A DNA stretch of 64,000 nucleotides from Chondrus crispus (Eukaryota > Rhodophyta > Florideophyceae > Gigartinales > Gigartinaceae): assembly GCF_000350225.1 (NCBI RefSeq), contig NW_005179057.1, positions 913,661 through 977,660 on the forward strand. Reading direction: 5' to 3'. Position 1 is the stretch's first letter. Every line of letters starts with the position of its first letter. Position numbers and translations under genes: made by a program. This document shows, piece by piece, positions 1-10,924 of the stretch. The notes under the pieces were generated by a model. It did not search any database, was not told where the DNA came from, and saw nothing but the letters and a program-made list of their open reading frames with translations.

Positions 1-40
1 CGACGCCATTACACCGCCCCGCACTCGCCGTACCGCGCAA

Positions 41-1342
41 CTAGTGCAACGTCATCATGCGCTTGCGGAACTCCTTGATCCCGACCTTCTTCACAAACTC
101 GATCTCAGCCACGCGCGCGGAGCAGATCTCGTGCACCATCTCCTTCGTGAACACCCTCTCCAGCCGGCCGCCCTGCGCGGCCTCCTCGAACTCCACCACG
201 CTCTCCTCCAGCGTCCCCGGCAGCCGCTTCACCTCGGCCTGCACCGTGTGCGGGTCCACCTGGCACGCCTCCGGCAGCTCCATCCCCGCCTCCACGCCCT
301 GCAGCCCGGCTAGCAGCAGCCCGGCCATCGCCAGGTCCACGTTGCTCACGCTATCCAGCGCCTTCACCTCGACGTTGCTCCGGTCCTCCGCCAGCCGCAG
401 CGCCGCCTCCTTATTGTCCACGCCCCACACCTGGTACGCCCCCGCCCAGTACATGGGCAACATCCGCAGGTAGCTCAGGCAGCTGCCGTTGGTCACACAC
501 ATCGCCCAAGGCAGCCCCGCCAGAATCCCCGCCATCCACTGCTGCCCCGTCTCGGAAACCCCGCCGCACTTCCCCCCCTCCCCGCCACCCACCCCAAAGT
601 GCCCGTCCAAACTTAGATGCACGTGGCATCCACTGCCGCCCAACCCATCCCCGAAGTTAGGCACGAACGACGTCACCAGCCCGTGCTTCCTCGCCACCGC
701 CTTGATCCCCATCCGCGCCAGCGTCACGTCCTGCACGGCCTGCAGCACCGCCTTGTGCCTTAGCACCACCTCGTACTGCCCGGTGCTCGCCTCCGCATGC
801 ACCATTGCCACTTCAACGCCCATCTGTTCCAAGCACACCGTGACGTCGTCCAGAAACCCCCCCGCCATGTCCATCTGGTCGAACAGCGCGTAGCTGGTCC
901 CGCGTCCGTACGGTGTCAGTTGCGTCGCATTCGACCCGTCCTGTGTGAACAGCGCAAACTCCAGCTCAAAGCCGGCCTGCACGAACAGGCCCTTCGCGGC
1001 GAGCAGATCCACCGCCCGCAGCAGCGCGCCCTTCGGGCAGTGCTCCCACGCCTCGCCGTCCGCGCCGCGCATCTTGCTGAGTACCACCTCGTGGTTTGGG
1101 TGCCAGGGCAGCGCCACGCGGTCGCGCACGCGCGCCGTCAGCGCCTCGTAGGCGGCCGAGACGGCCTTGTGCAGCGGGTGGCTCATAGGGATTAGCGTCG
1201 CTGATCCGGCCGGCGTGATGCGGCTGGACGAAGGCATGTCGAGCCACGGCATGAGGACCATGCACGCGCGCGCCATCGGCACGCCGTCGTCCGAGATTCG
1301 CCTGGGCACCGTCTTGCACCGCACGATGCCGCAGTAGTCAGT
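41..1342 (-). CDS. Glutamine synthetase-like protein, 3' exon
   Basis: The frame runs from a probable splice acceptor at 1342 to a stop at 41, about 433 codons. It reads as the C-terminal bulk of a glutamine synthetase fold. It starts at the beta-grasp motif DYCGIVRCKTVP, followed by GFELEFALF and an E-rich helix with HAEASTGQYE, then the ATP-site strand GSGCHVHLSL. It ends in a helical segment HEICSARVAEIEFVKK. The family ligates ammonia or amines to glutamate using ATP. The sequence looks more like the GSI/FluG-like branch than the eukaryotic GSII enzyme (inference). The acceptor is TTCAG followed by ACT GAC TAC, with a CTAAC branch-like site at 1362-1366. The 5' exon was not found, so the N-terminus is missing here. 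Activity and substrate cannot be told from the sequence. Confidence 0.75.
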   Translation of the reverse strand, partial: TDYCGIVRCKTVPRRISDDGVPMARACMVLMPWLDMPSSSRITPAGSATLIPMSHPLHKAVSAAYEALTARVRDRVALPWHPNHEVVLSKMRGADGEAWEHCPKGALLRAVDLLAAKGLFVQAGFELEFALFTQDGSNATQLTPYGRGTSYALFDQMDMAGGFLDDVTVCLEQMGVEVAMVHAEASTGQYEVVLRHKAVLQAVQDVTLARMGIKAVARKHGLVTSFVPNFGDGLGGSGCHVHLSLDGHFGVGGGEGGKCGGVSETGQQWMAGILAGLPWAMCVTNGSCLSYLRMLPMYWAGAYQVWGVDNKEAALRLAEDRSNVEVKALDSVSNVDLAMAGLLLAGLQGVEAGMELPEACQVDPHTVQAEVKRLPGTLEESVVEFEEAAQGGRLERVFTKEMVHEICSARVAEIEFVKKVGIKEFRKRMMTLH

Positions 1343-2364
1343 CTGAACGGTTGGGGCTTCGGTTAGGTTGGTGTTCGATGGGGGGGATGGTTAATGGGTG
1401 CTGAATTGGTGTACACGGCGAGATGTACGTACCCATACAAAACGGGTCCATTCCCGGGCGGAGGCGGTTGTGGAGACCTTGTTGGTTTCGGTCATCGTGG
1501 GGGGGCTGTTCGAAAATTGGGCAAGCTGTTAATGTGGGATGGTTGGACAAGGGGGTTGGTGCAGCTCAGTGATACTCTCTCTCCCTCTCTCTCTCTATAC
1601 GCAGAGAGAAGAGGAACCGAAGAGGAATGACTCTGCAATATTGCAATTCCACATTCACACGTGCTCCGCCGCCGACACTAAGCCACCTCGAGGCCATCTC
1701 GAGGGCACCTCGAGGGTGGCCTTGTGGATAGGGAATAAAGCAGACTTACCGTGTCGTGCATCCAAAAGACCGAGTTAATGTGAATAATGCAGGTTTCCCA
1801 ATAGTGCGGCTGCAGCTCCCAAATTGGCCCCCACTGCAAGTTGTACTGAAAGCTGCCATCTTTTGAAGAAAATCTTGCCGCTCGCACTATTCACAACAGC
1901 GAAGCGTTGGGTCTTTAACAGACCTGTTCGGAGCGGCCCCGCACACACAACGTTACAAATGGGCCGTTCCAGACGGGCCCTTCCAGACGGGCCCTTCCAA
2001 TCGGGCCCTTCCAATCGGGCCCTTCCAAACATCAAAGATTCGCGACTTCCCTTGTCTGTTGTGTGACGACGCCTCCTCGCTCAACTGAATTCCAGATCTC
2101 GAAGAAACCAGATCACACATTCCCAATCCAATTTCGGTCCACCTTTGCTCCGATGTAAGCTCACTGTAATTTCAGCCCGACGCCGCATGCTCCGCGATCA
2201 ACTTTCGTCACGTCGCCATCGTCGTCGGCACCCGCATTGAATCTCTTCTAACCTTCCAAACACGCGCAGACTAACACAACTCGCGTCCCATTCAAGTCCA
2301 TCACTGACATCCTCGTCGACAGACCAGGCCGGTCAATCCCCATCCAAACGCCACCCCCTCCACG
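1343..2364. other. Intergenic region between GS-like gene and uL13
   Basis: This region contains the unassigned 5' part of the GS-like gene and the uL13 upstream region. There is a CT-rich microsatellite at about 1574-1600 and short CTCGAG-containing repeats at 1686-1715. The five-copy 14-mer array at 1961-2030 is listed separately. No convincing coding frame was seen. Confidence 0.5.
1961..2030. repeat. 14-bp tandem repeat, five copies
   Basis: Five consecutive units of GGGCCCTTCCARWC (first unit GGGCCGTTCCAGAC) lie at 1961, 1975, 1989, 2003 and 2017. They sit about 330 bp upstream of the uL13 start. They could be a promoter-proximal minisatellite, but no function is shown. Confidence 0.9.
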
Positions 2365-2961
2365 ATGTTCCAGGGTACGATTCTCGTCGACGGCAAAGGC
2401 CACTTGATCGGCCGCCTCGCCTCGGTGATCGCGAAGGAGCTGCTGAACGGGCAGGAAGTCGTCGTGCTTCGATGCGAAGAGATCGAAATCTCGGGCACGC
2501 GCCACCGCAACCGGAAGAACTTTCAAAGCTACCTGCAAAAGCGCACCAACACCAACCCCAAGTGGGGACCCTTCCACCACCGCGCGCCGCGCATGATCCT
2601 CACCAAGTCCGTGCGCGGCATGCTCCCGCGCAAGACCAAGCGCGGCGAGGAGGCCATGGCCCGCTTCAAAGCCTTCGAGGGCGTGCCGCCCGCCTACGCC
2701 AAGACGAAGAGGATGGTCGTCCCGGCCGCGCTTCGTGTCACCCATTTGCGTCCCAGTGCCAAGTACACTAACATTGGAAAGCTCGCAGGCGAGATGGGAT
2801 GGAAGTATGGGAGCCTCATTCGCAAGATGGAGGAACAGCGTAAGGTTGAGAGCGCTGCGGATTACGAAAAGAGAAAGGCATTGGCCAAGCTTAAGGTCCA
2901 AGCTATCGCTAGTGTTGATCTTTCGGCAGAGAACCAGGTCCTTGCACCAGCCGGGTATTAG
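2365..2961 (+). CDS. RPL13A: 60S ribosomal protein L13a (uL13)
   Basis: A complete 198-residue protein. It opens with VVDGKGHLIGRLAS-type sequence (here ILVDGKGHLIGRLASVIAK), the uL13 signature. Further uL13 features are FHHRAPRMI, the RGMLPRKTKRGEEA segment around residues 85-100 and a basic C-terminal helix. uL13 is a structural protein of the large cytosolic ribosomal subunit that contacts 25/28S rRNA. The length (about 200 residues) is typical of eukaryotic eL/uL13. The start is the first ATG of the domain, with MFQGTILVDGK matching family N-termini. The frame is uninterrupted, with no intron in the coding part, and ends in TAG. This also shows that TAG is a normal stop in this genome. 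Confidence 0.96.
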   Translation: MFQGTILVDGKGHLIGRLASVIAKELLNGQEVVVLRCEEIEISGTRHRNRKNFQSYLQKRTNTNPKWGPFHHRAPRMILTKSVRGMLPRKTKRGEEAMARFKAFEGVPPAYAKTKRMVVPAALRVTHLRPSAKYTNIGKLAGEMGWKYGSLIRKMEEQRKVESAADYEKRKALAKLKVQAIASVDLSAENQVLAPAGY

Positions 2962-3963
2962 ACGCGCAATCGTTAAAGTAATGTCTCTTGATTAAAGCTT
3001 TTCGTCGCGCTGTTCATACACCACCTTCGACTTCCGTGTCATTGAGCAGCTGGTTTCGAACTCGTACCACAGATCACGCCTTCGGCTTTCAATTCCCAAA
3101 CGCATGCGGTTAGGAACCCTTCTGCTGCCCAAACGCAAAAAAACTAACCTTCGGTACCACACCGCAACAGTCCGTGAAGCGCAGGAGAAGATGTGGTTGA
3201 CTTTACACACCGAGACTATTCGGACACTACAACTAAAAAAAGCGCCTAGATCGTCGAAGTTCAACACCACTTGCAAGTTGGTGAAAACCCAGACCTTACA
3301 TGCGTCCAGAGTAGCCAGCTACTGCTCTTCTATTAGATTCAGAACAGTGACTTCATAGAATCACGCTCTGCATACATGACCATGCTGGACAAGGGCAAGG
3401 CCCTCATGCAACCGTTGAACAGCACATAGCACACCAACGCGCAAGCGCGCGACGAGGGCCGAACAGAGACCCACAAGTGAGGAAAGAAGTGTCGAATGCG
3501 GTAGACGACTGCCAAGAGCCCGTGCAGTGAAAGAAAAAAGGGCTCGAGAAGCAAGCCGCCAACCGCACGTTTGCCCTTGACCGCCCTCGACAACCCCGCC
3601 GACTTCCAGCCGGCGCCGCGCCCGTGTACACGAAACGACGGGCGTGGGCATGGCAAAAGCCCGTGACATGGCTGTAACCCCGTTCGGAAGAGACATACGA
3701 GGACCTTGAGAGCACGGCTGCACCCTAGCACTAGCGCGCAACAAAAACGCCGGGTGCCACCGTGCCAACGCTCTTCTTTTCGCGCAGACTTTTCCCTCCT
3801 CCCTTCCCTCCCCCCCGCCGCTTCCCAGGTGGACCCCCCACTCCCACCCCCCGCGCGCGATTCCCCTCTCCGTGCAGCCCTTCGGCGGGCATTCATCGAT
3901 AGGCACTGAAGGCAGGTAGGATTGTTTTTCGAGTCTCTCTGGGTCAGCAGCTAGGATACTAGG
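2962..3963. other. Intergenic region between uL13 and akirin
   Basis: The two genes converge here. Short frames in this stretch are arginine- or proline-rich and have no recognisable domain. A pyrimidine-rich block lies at 3780-3870. Nothing else can be supported. Confidence 0.4.
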
Positions 3964-4506
3964 CTAACTGAGATAGGTAAAATCCCTCCCCCTCATTTGT
4001 CTAGACACATAATCCTCATTAAAAGTAGTAAAGTCGCGAAACTGTTCTCTAAGCCGGTCATTCAGCGTTGCCGTGAACTCCTCGTTCAGCTTGGCCTCTC
4101 TTTCTGCAAGGACCGAGGTAATAATGTCGCGAAGATCCTCGACCGTGAAGACCTTGTCCGCGACGCCGACTTGGCCGGAGCCCATACGGTCGACGACACG
4201 TTTCAGACGGCGCGGCACATGACGCGAGAGCGCGGCAAGCTCGTCAGCGGAGAGACGGGGAGTGGACGGCGGGGGGGAGGAGGCGGGGGATGGCGGCTTG
4301 GCTTGCGACGACGAGGTCGACGACGGACGGACGGCGGGCAACACGAGGGCGGGGGCCGCGGCCGAAGGGTTGCAACGGCCGCGTTTCAGCGGCGGCGGGC
4401 GCACGACAAAGCGCGCCGGCGAGCAGCTCTGCGACGGGCCCGGCAAGTCGACGTTCATCTCGTCGAAGTGGCGCTTGCGAGGCTTGAGGGTGGCGACGCC
4501 CGACAT
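3964..4506 (-). CDS. Akirin family nuclear protein
   Basis: The frame from ATG at 4506 to the stop at 3964 encodes 180 residues, close to the usual akirin length (about 180-200). The N-terminus has a basic block (KPRKRHFDE) and a second KRGRCNP motif near residue 45, both typical of akirin nuclear localisation regions. A low-complexity Ser/Pro linker follows. The C-terminal 61 residues match the conserved akirin helix: FTVEDLRDIITSVLAERE, EEFTATLNDRL, FRDFTTFNEDYVSRQM and a final FTYLS (akirins end in xSYVS). Akirins are nuclear adaptors linking transcription factors to chromatin remodellers and, in animals, to proteasome import. That role is only inferred here. The longer open frame upstream merely runs into the N gap, so the internal ATG is the better start. 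Confidence 0.88.
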   Translation of the reverse strand: MSGVATLKPRKRHFDEMNVDLPGPSQSCSPARFVVRPPPLKRGRCNPSAAAPALVLPAVRPSSTSSSQAKPPSPASSPPPSTPRLSADELAALSRHVPRRLKRVVDRMGSGQVGVADKVFTVEDLRDIITSVLAEREAKLNEEFTATLNDRLREQFRDFTTFNEDYVSRQMRGRDFTYLS

Positions 4507-4650
4507 GGCGGCAATAGCGGCGGAGGGCGCGGTGCGCTCGGAACGGCGCTCGCGGCGGAGCGGGAAGCGGGCGGCGTAGACGAAGCACGAAGCACGAAGC
4601 GACGGGAGGGTAAGGGTGATAGCGGGGTAAGGGGGGGGCGGGGGTGACCT

Positions 4651-5226
4651 NNNNNNNNNNNNNNNNNNNNNNNNNNNNNNNNNNNNNNNNNNNNNNNNNN
4701 NNNNNNNNNNNNNNNNNNNNNNNNNNNNNNNNNNNNNNNNNNNNNNNNNNNNNNNNNNNNNNNNNNNNNNNNNNNNNNNNNNNNNNNNNNNNNNNNNNNN
4801 NNNNNNNNNNNNNNNNNNNNNNNNNNNNNNNNNNNNNNNNNNNNNNNNNNNNNNNNNNNNNNNNNNNNNNNNNNNNNNNNNNNNNNNNNNNNNNNNNNNN
4901 NNNNNNNNNNNNNNNNNNNNNNNNNNNNNNNNNNNNNNNNNNNNNNNNNNNNNNNNNNNNNNNNNNNNNNNNNNNNNNNNNNNNNNNNNNNNNNNNNNNN
5001 NNNNNNNNNNNNNNNNNNNNNNNNNNNNNNNNNNNNNNNNNNNNNNNNNNNNNNNNNNNNNNNNNNNNNNNNNNNNNNNNNNNNNNNNNNNNNNNNNNNN
5101 NNNNNNNNNNNNNNNNNNNNNNNNNNNNNNNNNNNNNNNNNNNNNNNNNNNNNNNNNNNNNNNNNNNNNNNNNNNNNNNNNNNNNNNNNNNNNNNNNNNN
5201 NNNNNNNNNNNNNNNNNNNNNNNNNN
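4651..5226. other. Assembly gap (576 N)
   Basis: A run of N that begins right after a G-rich, sequencing-unfriendly stretch (4625-4648). The akirin promoter region lies within or beyond it. Confidence 1.
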
Positions 5227-6247
5227 CGACGCGCGGCGGCGGCTGCGTGCGCGCGGGTGGCGGCGTTCCGTCGCTGATGCGTGCATGTGATACCAACTCG
5301 CCCCTGACCTGGGCCGTAGACTGCCACCCATACGCCGCCGTGGCCGGAGCAGCACGGCTAAAGGCACGCGTGCTGCCGCGCGGACCGTGTCGCCGCGTCC
5401 ATGCCGCTTTGATAAAGCGCCAGAGTTGCTTGCACACAGCTTCCTCGCGCTGCCGCAGTGTTGCTGATGCCTTTTGCAGTGTTCCTCGCGCCGATGAACA
5501 AACAAGGTCTTAGTGAAGATAAGCACGTTATCGCGCAATCTGAAGGGTGCCGCCCTCGTTACGCATCTCACGCACACACTGCTTAGACGGCTTGGGATAC
5601 GCCATGACGCAAAAGTGCCATTCCTCGCTCTTACGGAACCCCGAGATACATTGACTCAGGTCGAGACTCATCTACGCTTACTGTAGCAGCAATACACTTA
5701 ACACAGCTGTATCTAATCGCTAGTTGTTGTTGGGAGGAAGAGGGGATAGTGTGGGGCGGGGCATAAGATGCCTGAGGGTTGTGTGCATAGACAAATACGT
5801 CCCTGGTGGGCAAGGTGTAAACTTGTCCTGCCTCTTGTTGCGAGGGGGCACACCGCACGCTCGATGCCACTTTTAAATCGGCCCCCAACTAGTGCATACA
5901 GGGGGTCCCACGCTATAGTGCTAGCCCATGACAGACCTCGACATATGGCACTATTGCGTGAGTGGCGCTCTACAGAAAGCGCGTAACACAATCATTTACA
6001 GACATCACAAGCATCCGAAACCATCGTTAAAGGCCTTTATTAGTATGAGTCGTGTGTATCCGATATTGAGCAGGCGCCCTGCCTCAATTTTTCAGTAAGG
6101 GTGAGCGGCGTGCGAGGACGTGGGGAGGGATTGAGACGAGAGAGTGGTTCTTGAGTGGGAGATACCATTATGGTTGAAAAGTTGTTTGCAATGTGGCTCT
6201 CTGCAAGCTATGCATTGGGGCCCCCGCTTATAGACAAAAATGAGGTT
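5227..6247. other. Spacer between gap and copia-A
   Basis: No supported gene. Frames here are short and lack domains. The spacer ends at the target-site duplication of copia-A (6248-6252). Confidence 0.4.
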
Positions 6248-6252
6248 CTGAT

Positions 6253-6954
6253 TGTCGTGAGAGATGTCCGAAAGCGCGCGGCGTCGCGCTCGCTGGTTCG
6301 ATCCGGCGAGTGGCTTGGACGGCGCCTAGAGAAAGGAGGAAAGGGGTTGTAGACGGGGAGGGGAATCGCTTTGGCGTTGCGCCTCAGCTTAAGCAAGCTG
6401 AACCTCTTAGCTTGTTTACGGTCAGGTATCCACGGATCACCATGTAATGACCTACGCCGCGCGATGCCTGCGCGCCTGCTCTTGGACACGAGTGCACGCT
6501 GTACACGTGGCCAAGAGGACGGCGTGGCTGCAGTACTATACAGTACATTCCGTCGGCGCGCAGGCAGGCGAACCGGAAGAGCCAGTCATCCGCTTCTCTA
6601 CCCTCCCTTCCCTTCCCTTGCGGCTGCGCTGGCAGCCATTATCCGCTCTGTTGGTGTGTTAGGCCCATTAGGGGCTTAACACGTAGAATATTCGACCCTC
6701 GATACCACAATAGTTCAAGTTATTCAATTTACTTCTCCTGAATAAAATGATGTGTCACGAGGCAACAACAGCGCAGGGGTCATGATTACTTGTATAATTC
6801 CCGTTGCCTCCGCCTCCATCTGCTCTCTGCCGCCGACGCAATATATGGGGCTTCAAACCACTGTCAAGCACCTACTGCTTGCCACGTGGAGCCCAAATGT
6901 AATTAGTAACATTGGATCTCACCGGCGTCGGCCACGGCGACGGTTACAAGCGAC
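6253..6954 (-). repeat. copia-A 3' LTR (left)
   Basis: The first ~168 bp and last ~165 bp match the right LTR closely. About 369 bp in the middle (6421-6789) have no counterpart there. It starts with TG and ends with CA. Confidence 0.9.
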
Positions 6955-7152
6955 ACACCCTCCATCTGGGCGAGTTGCTGCCACATAAACGGCGACGTTT
7001 GAGGGTTTCTCATCTGGCGGTGTCGCACTTTTCTTTCGCTCAAGCCTGCCCTGCCACTCCTCCTCAGCGTATCCATCCTCCTTCTCTTGTTTTCACTCAC
7101 CTGTTTGTGTACCAGTTCACATTGTCCGCGGCGCTCATTCTCTCACTCAATA

Positions 7153-8355
7153 TGCAGGTTGACTCTCACGATTGCGCGTCCGCGCACAGCGACATAAGTG
7201 GGGCAAGCGGTGCGTCCACGACTATTTCGCAGGCCTCAAGTTCGCGCTCCTCCTTGATGTCCTCATCGACTCTCGTTGGTGGCTCACTTCCAACTATGCC
7301 TAATCATCGTCACGGCAAGAGGCTCGAGAAGAGGGGTGCAAGGGGCCAATAATTGAGAGTAGCGAATGGGCAATCGAAGCCGTTGTGTTTGGCGACGGCT
7401 CAAAGGACAAGCGAAGTCGCGAACTGAAGCGTGGGCAGTTCAACGAGTCTGCGAAGGCCACGGGCAGGCACGAGAACTTCCACCCCATTGACTTCTAAAG
7501 TCTCGACGTGAGCAAGCACGGCGGGGCTCGAGTTGAGCTTACCGCGCGCGGGGTTTCCAATGATATGCCGCGAGCCCCTTGTGCCTGGTTCCGGAACAAA
7601 CTCGGACGAGAAATCATACCTCAGTTCGACGCAAGGACGTTGTCGAACAGGCGATTCGGTCGTATTTTGTGCGCAATCCAGTTGTTGCAGTTCTTCTTGG
7701 AGGTCCTGGCTCGCGTGGTGAGAGCAAGGCGTTGCGTTGCAGAAGTACTTGACAGCCGAACAAGGCGCAGTTTTCATGCGCTCAAATGACGGCTTCTGCG
7801 TCCGTGCATCACTTTTGAATGCGATTTTCTGTCTGACTGGTGGCGATGCTGCATCAAGTGCAGTAAATATCTTGGAACAAGATGGGACGCACTACCAAAA
7901 TCTGAAACCACTTGGACTTGTGGTGCACCAAATTGAGAATATCAACGTTTTGAAGCCAAAACAAGGTGATGCATGCGAGTATTAACGCGGGCAAGTCTGG
8001 GAAAGCCTTCGACATTCTTGGCAGCTTAAGGAAGGGGGTCTGGATAGTCCGCCTTTGCCAGCCCGGCATAGTGGACCATTGCATCACGATGGATACGAAT
8101 CGTCGACGTATCCTCGGTAGCGTGGAAAAGCGTTCAATTCTTCTAACCGGTCATTCCTTAAGGCTGTGCGGTGGTGATAGGGCAAACAATATTCGCGTAG
8201 CAGAGGTGCGAGAAATTGTGATCATTAAGCAAAGCGCTGTCCTAGTTCCGAACGATCCATTGCTCTGCTCTAACATTAAGTTCTCCGGTGGAAAGTACGT
8301 CACGCAAAACGGCTTGCGACATTGCCTTGGTGAGCCCATCTGCAACGTTGTCTGA
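7153..8355 (+). pseudogene. Antisense accessory gene of copia-A, cysteine peptidase-like, broken
   Basis: This coding-like stretch runs opposite to pol, between RNase H and the 3' LTR. The N-terminal part (from ATG 7153) is Ser/Thr-rich, then basic (RHGKRLEKRG). The frame shifts near 7340, continuing with WAIEAVVFGDGSKDKRSREL, and again near 7740 and 7965. The core has DGFCVRASLLNAIF at about 7788-7829. After the last shift come GVWIVRLCQ, VDHCITMDT at about 8072-8098, and SLRLCGGDRANNIRVAEVRE. A Cys in a CxxxSLLNA helix followed by a His-containing strand ending in Asp is the layout of papain-fold (clan CA) cysteine peptidases. That assignment is inference. The homologous copy in copia-B shares these blocks. 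The end is uncertain and overlaps the RNase H terminus on the other strand. Confidence 0.6.
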
Positions 8356-8700
8356 GCTACGGACAAAACCGATGTCCGATATAACCTTGTCTCTGAAGCC
8401 CTCTCTTGCAGCTGCGATGTCCAACATCATTCGCTTCTCCGATGTCCTTGATCCCTTTGAGATTACATCAACAAGACTCTTGCTATCGGTAAAGAGTTGA
8501 ACGGGCACCGGTCGCCGGAGATGCGCTTTGAGTTCTGCGGCAAGGGTAATGGCGACGTCGAATAAGTCACTAAAAGCACTGACTTCGCCTGCCATTACAG
8601 AGCGAGTGACACGTTTCGACTTGTACGACTTGAACGAAATGGGGGCAACCTTCCCGTGTGAGTCACTAAGGAAGCAGATGTGTCTCAACTGCGATGTGAA
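8242..8700 (-). pseudogene. copia-A RNase H domain
   Basis: The translated frame holds AITLAAELKAHL (the Glu of RNase H), LFTDSKSLVDVI (the TDSKSL Asp motif) and SDNVADGLTK, the standard end of copia-type RNase H. It sits downstream of the RT and is separated from it by a frame change. It degrades the RNA strand of the RNA/DNA hybrid during reverse transcription. The copy is broken from its RT, so it is not functional as it stands. Confidence 0.88.
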
Positions 8701-8707
8701 GTCGTCA

Positions 8708-9700
8708 TTATTGGCAAAATGAGGCGTCCGAAAATCCCACTATTCGCACTGAATCGTGGTCTAGCTTTGGAATAGCCAAGGAGAAACGATTAGTGACAGC
8801 ATACTTCACGGCTTTGTTAAGCCTCTTCATCAGCACCCTTTTGTTCTGCATGAACTTATCTTCTGTGACTTGCGCAAGTTGTGATATTTCAAACATGCAG
8901 TCCGGTCTCGTATGTGAGAGCCAGGCAAGTTTCATTCGCATTGACCTGAACATTGAAAAGTTCGAATCCATGGGCAGTTCTTCCAACTGTCGTAGGTACA
9001 CATGCTGGTTCATTTGCATTGAACTATCCCTGGACCTGTGCAAGGCAAAACCGGTAAAGTGGCATGGTGGGCGGACGTCTTCTGCCATGTCAACCCTTTT
9101 TCTGGTTTGTTGAGCAACCTCCTTGAAGTGACGATTTCCTGCCCTAATGAGGTCATCAACGTAATTACCGCTCATACCATGAAGCACGCCATGTCTAACG
9201 AGCTTGTACAACACAGGATGCGAGCGAACAGCAGACATATTGAGGTCCGCGTGGTGCCTGTCCAGGGTTTTGTGCCACAAATCTCCAGACTCACAAAGCC
9301 CATACAGTGGCTTAAGTAGCTCAATGAATTCCGAAGGGTCAAGCTCAAATTTGTTGACAGGATTTTTGATGAAGATTTTCTCTAGACAGAGGTTCCGATG
9401 ACTGTAGGTATGCTTGTCTGACATCAGAAGTCCAGACATCAAAATCGAACATGGCAGCGATCGCCAGCAGGAGTCTGACCGACTGTGGCTGTAAGGTTGT
9501 GGCGCTGTGTACCATCATGTTCTTGTAACGATCTCGATGTCCGCCGATGACATATCGTGCCTTAAACTTAACCGCGTTGTCCTCCGTAGAATTGATTGCC
9601 AAAACAAAACGACCAGGCAACACGTTTGCATTTGGCGGAACATCTTTCTTGATAATCACTATAAACGTTCCGCGTTCAAGTAGGGTTCGGATCTCAGCTT
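8708..9700 (-). pseudogene. copia-A reverse transcriptase
   Basis: Two overlapping frames make up the RT. The first carries KARYVIGGHRDRYKN, then WTSDVRQAYLQS (the first catalytic Asp block). The second carries LLKPLYGLCESGDLWHKTL, the catalytic GNYVDDLIRAG box, and the thumb/connection with LAWLSHTRPDCMFEISQLAQ and FSDAS. This order and wording are copia-type. A frameshift near 9400 separates the finger/palm start from the YVDD part. RT copies element RNA into DNA; this copy is interrupted. Confidence 0.92.
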
Positions 9701-10924
9701 TCTTGGTCGCAGTCATCTCGTGACATGAGGCTCGCGGGTCTTTATCGCTGCTAATCTCAGTTAGATAGATTTCATCCTCGGAGGTGCCGTAGGCTCGGAG
9801 CGGGTCCAGTGACTCTGTCAAAAAGCTATGTGCCAGAACTTGAGGCAAAAGATAGTGCTTCACTCGAGCAACATTAAAGGGTCGCGCCGCACCAATCTTG
9901 ACATCACGAACGAAAACCAGCTTCGTTTCGTCATCAGAATCAACCACATCAAATGGCCCTACCCATTCTTCAATTCTGTTACTGATGACCTTCTCCCTCC
10001 ATACTAGGACCTTGTCCCCAGGGTCGTATCGCTTATCTGCTGCGCTTGGGACGGCGTGTCTCATTACACGGCTTATGCGAGCCTTTGCCATTAGCTTTCC
10101 CATTTACATACATGCGGTTTTGGCAATAAGCGACCGATCTTCAAGCGTGCCTCGGTTCTCCAAGGTTTCCGACCGCGTGATTACTCTAGGGTACTCACCA
10201 AACACCAGGGCGGATGGCACGAGACCCTCTGGACGAAGAGTGTCGTTCATCGCCTTGACAGAGCATGCAAGTGCTAATTTTGGTTCCGTGCTGGGGTGTT
10301 GTGCCATGATTTTCCGGTAAGTGTGCCTTAGAGGTTGATGGTATCTTTCACCAAGGCCCAGGCTTGAGTGTGCTTCGACACAAGTCCTTTCGACTTCCAC
10401 GTTTCCTAGTGCTGCCAGGTCAACGAAAAGACCACCGAAAGCAGATCCTTGATCCACCAGCATGCGGTTCGGTATCCAGTGTAGATCATAACCCAGATTT
10501 CTAATAGCGTTCGCCATGTTGTCTTAGTCGAAACATCAGGGAGGAACTTTGCGGCGTTGAACTTCGTTCCTTCATCCACAATGTGCAGGACCGGCTTTCC
10601 ATCAACGTACATGACATCCAACAAGATTCGTTCATTGAATCTCACGTGTTCCGCCCCAAAGGCGACTCTGAAGCGAGTGGGAGCAGTGTGGATGCGTTGG
10701 CAAGGATCGCATCGCCTCGAGATGTCCTGGAGCGCTTGCAGAGTCCCTGCTGTGGCTTCTTCCGGTCGTGCTCGCCTTAGTAGGTTAAACAATTTTTCTG
10801 CGGAGGGGTGAAAGAAGTTTTGGTGTAGTTTGACGAGTTGAGATCGTGCGAAAAAATGTCGGGGGTTGACCTTATGGGAACGTAGATATGGTTTTTGGCG
10901 GAGCGTGACATCGGGATATACCAT
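9701..10924 (-). pseudogene. copia-A integrase
   Basis: The zinc-binding GAG-pre-integrase region is visible as LHQNFFHPSAEKLF followed by SRRCDPCQ (His2-Cys2). The catalytic core follows: LLDVMYVDG (first Asp), then after a frame change LVDQGSAFGG (second Asp) and LGERYHQPLRHTYRK (Glu). The C-terminal region has YDPGDKVLVWRE and GPFDVV, typical of retroelement integrase tails. One in-frame TAA (10104-10106) and one frameshift break it. The enzyme would insert element DNA with a 5-bp stagger, in line with the CTGAT duplication. Confidence 0.9.

Noticed and set aside
2155-2176. GTAAGC...TTTCAG as a 22-nt intron in the uL13 leader
   Set aside because: Far too short for a spliceosomal intron.
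4507-5577. Long minus-strand frames across the first N run
   Set aside because: N codons are open by default; the frames only join akirin to unrelated sequence.
6290-6310. GGTTCGATCC word that looks like a B box
   Set aside because: It lies inside the copia-A LTR in both copies and no cloverleaf forms.
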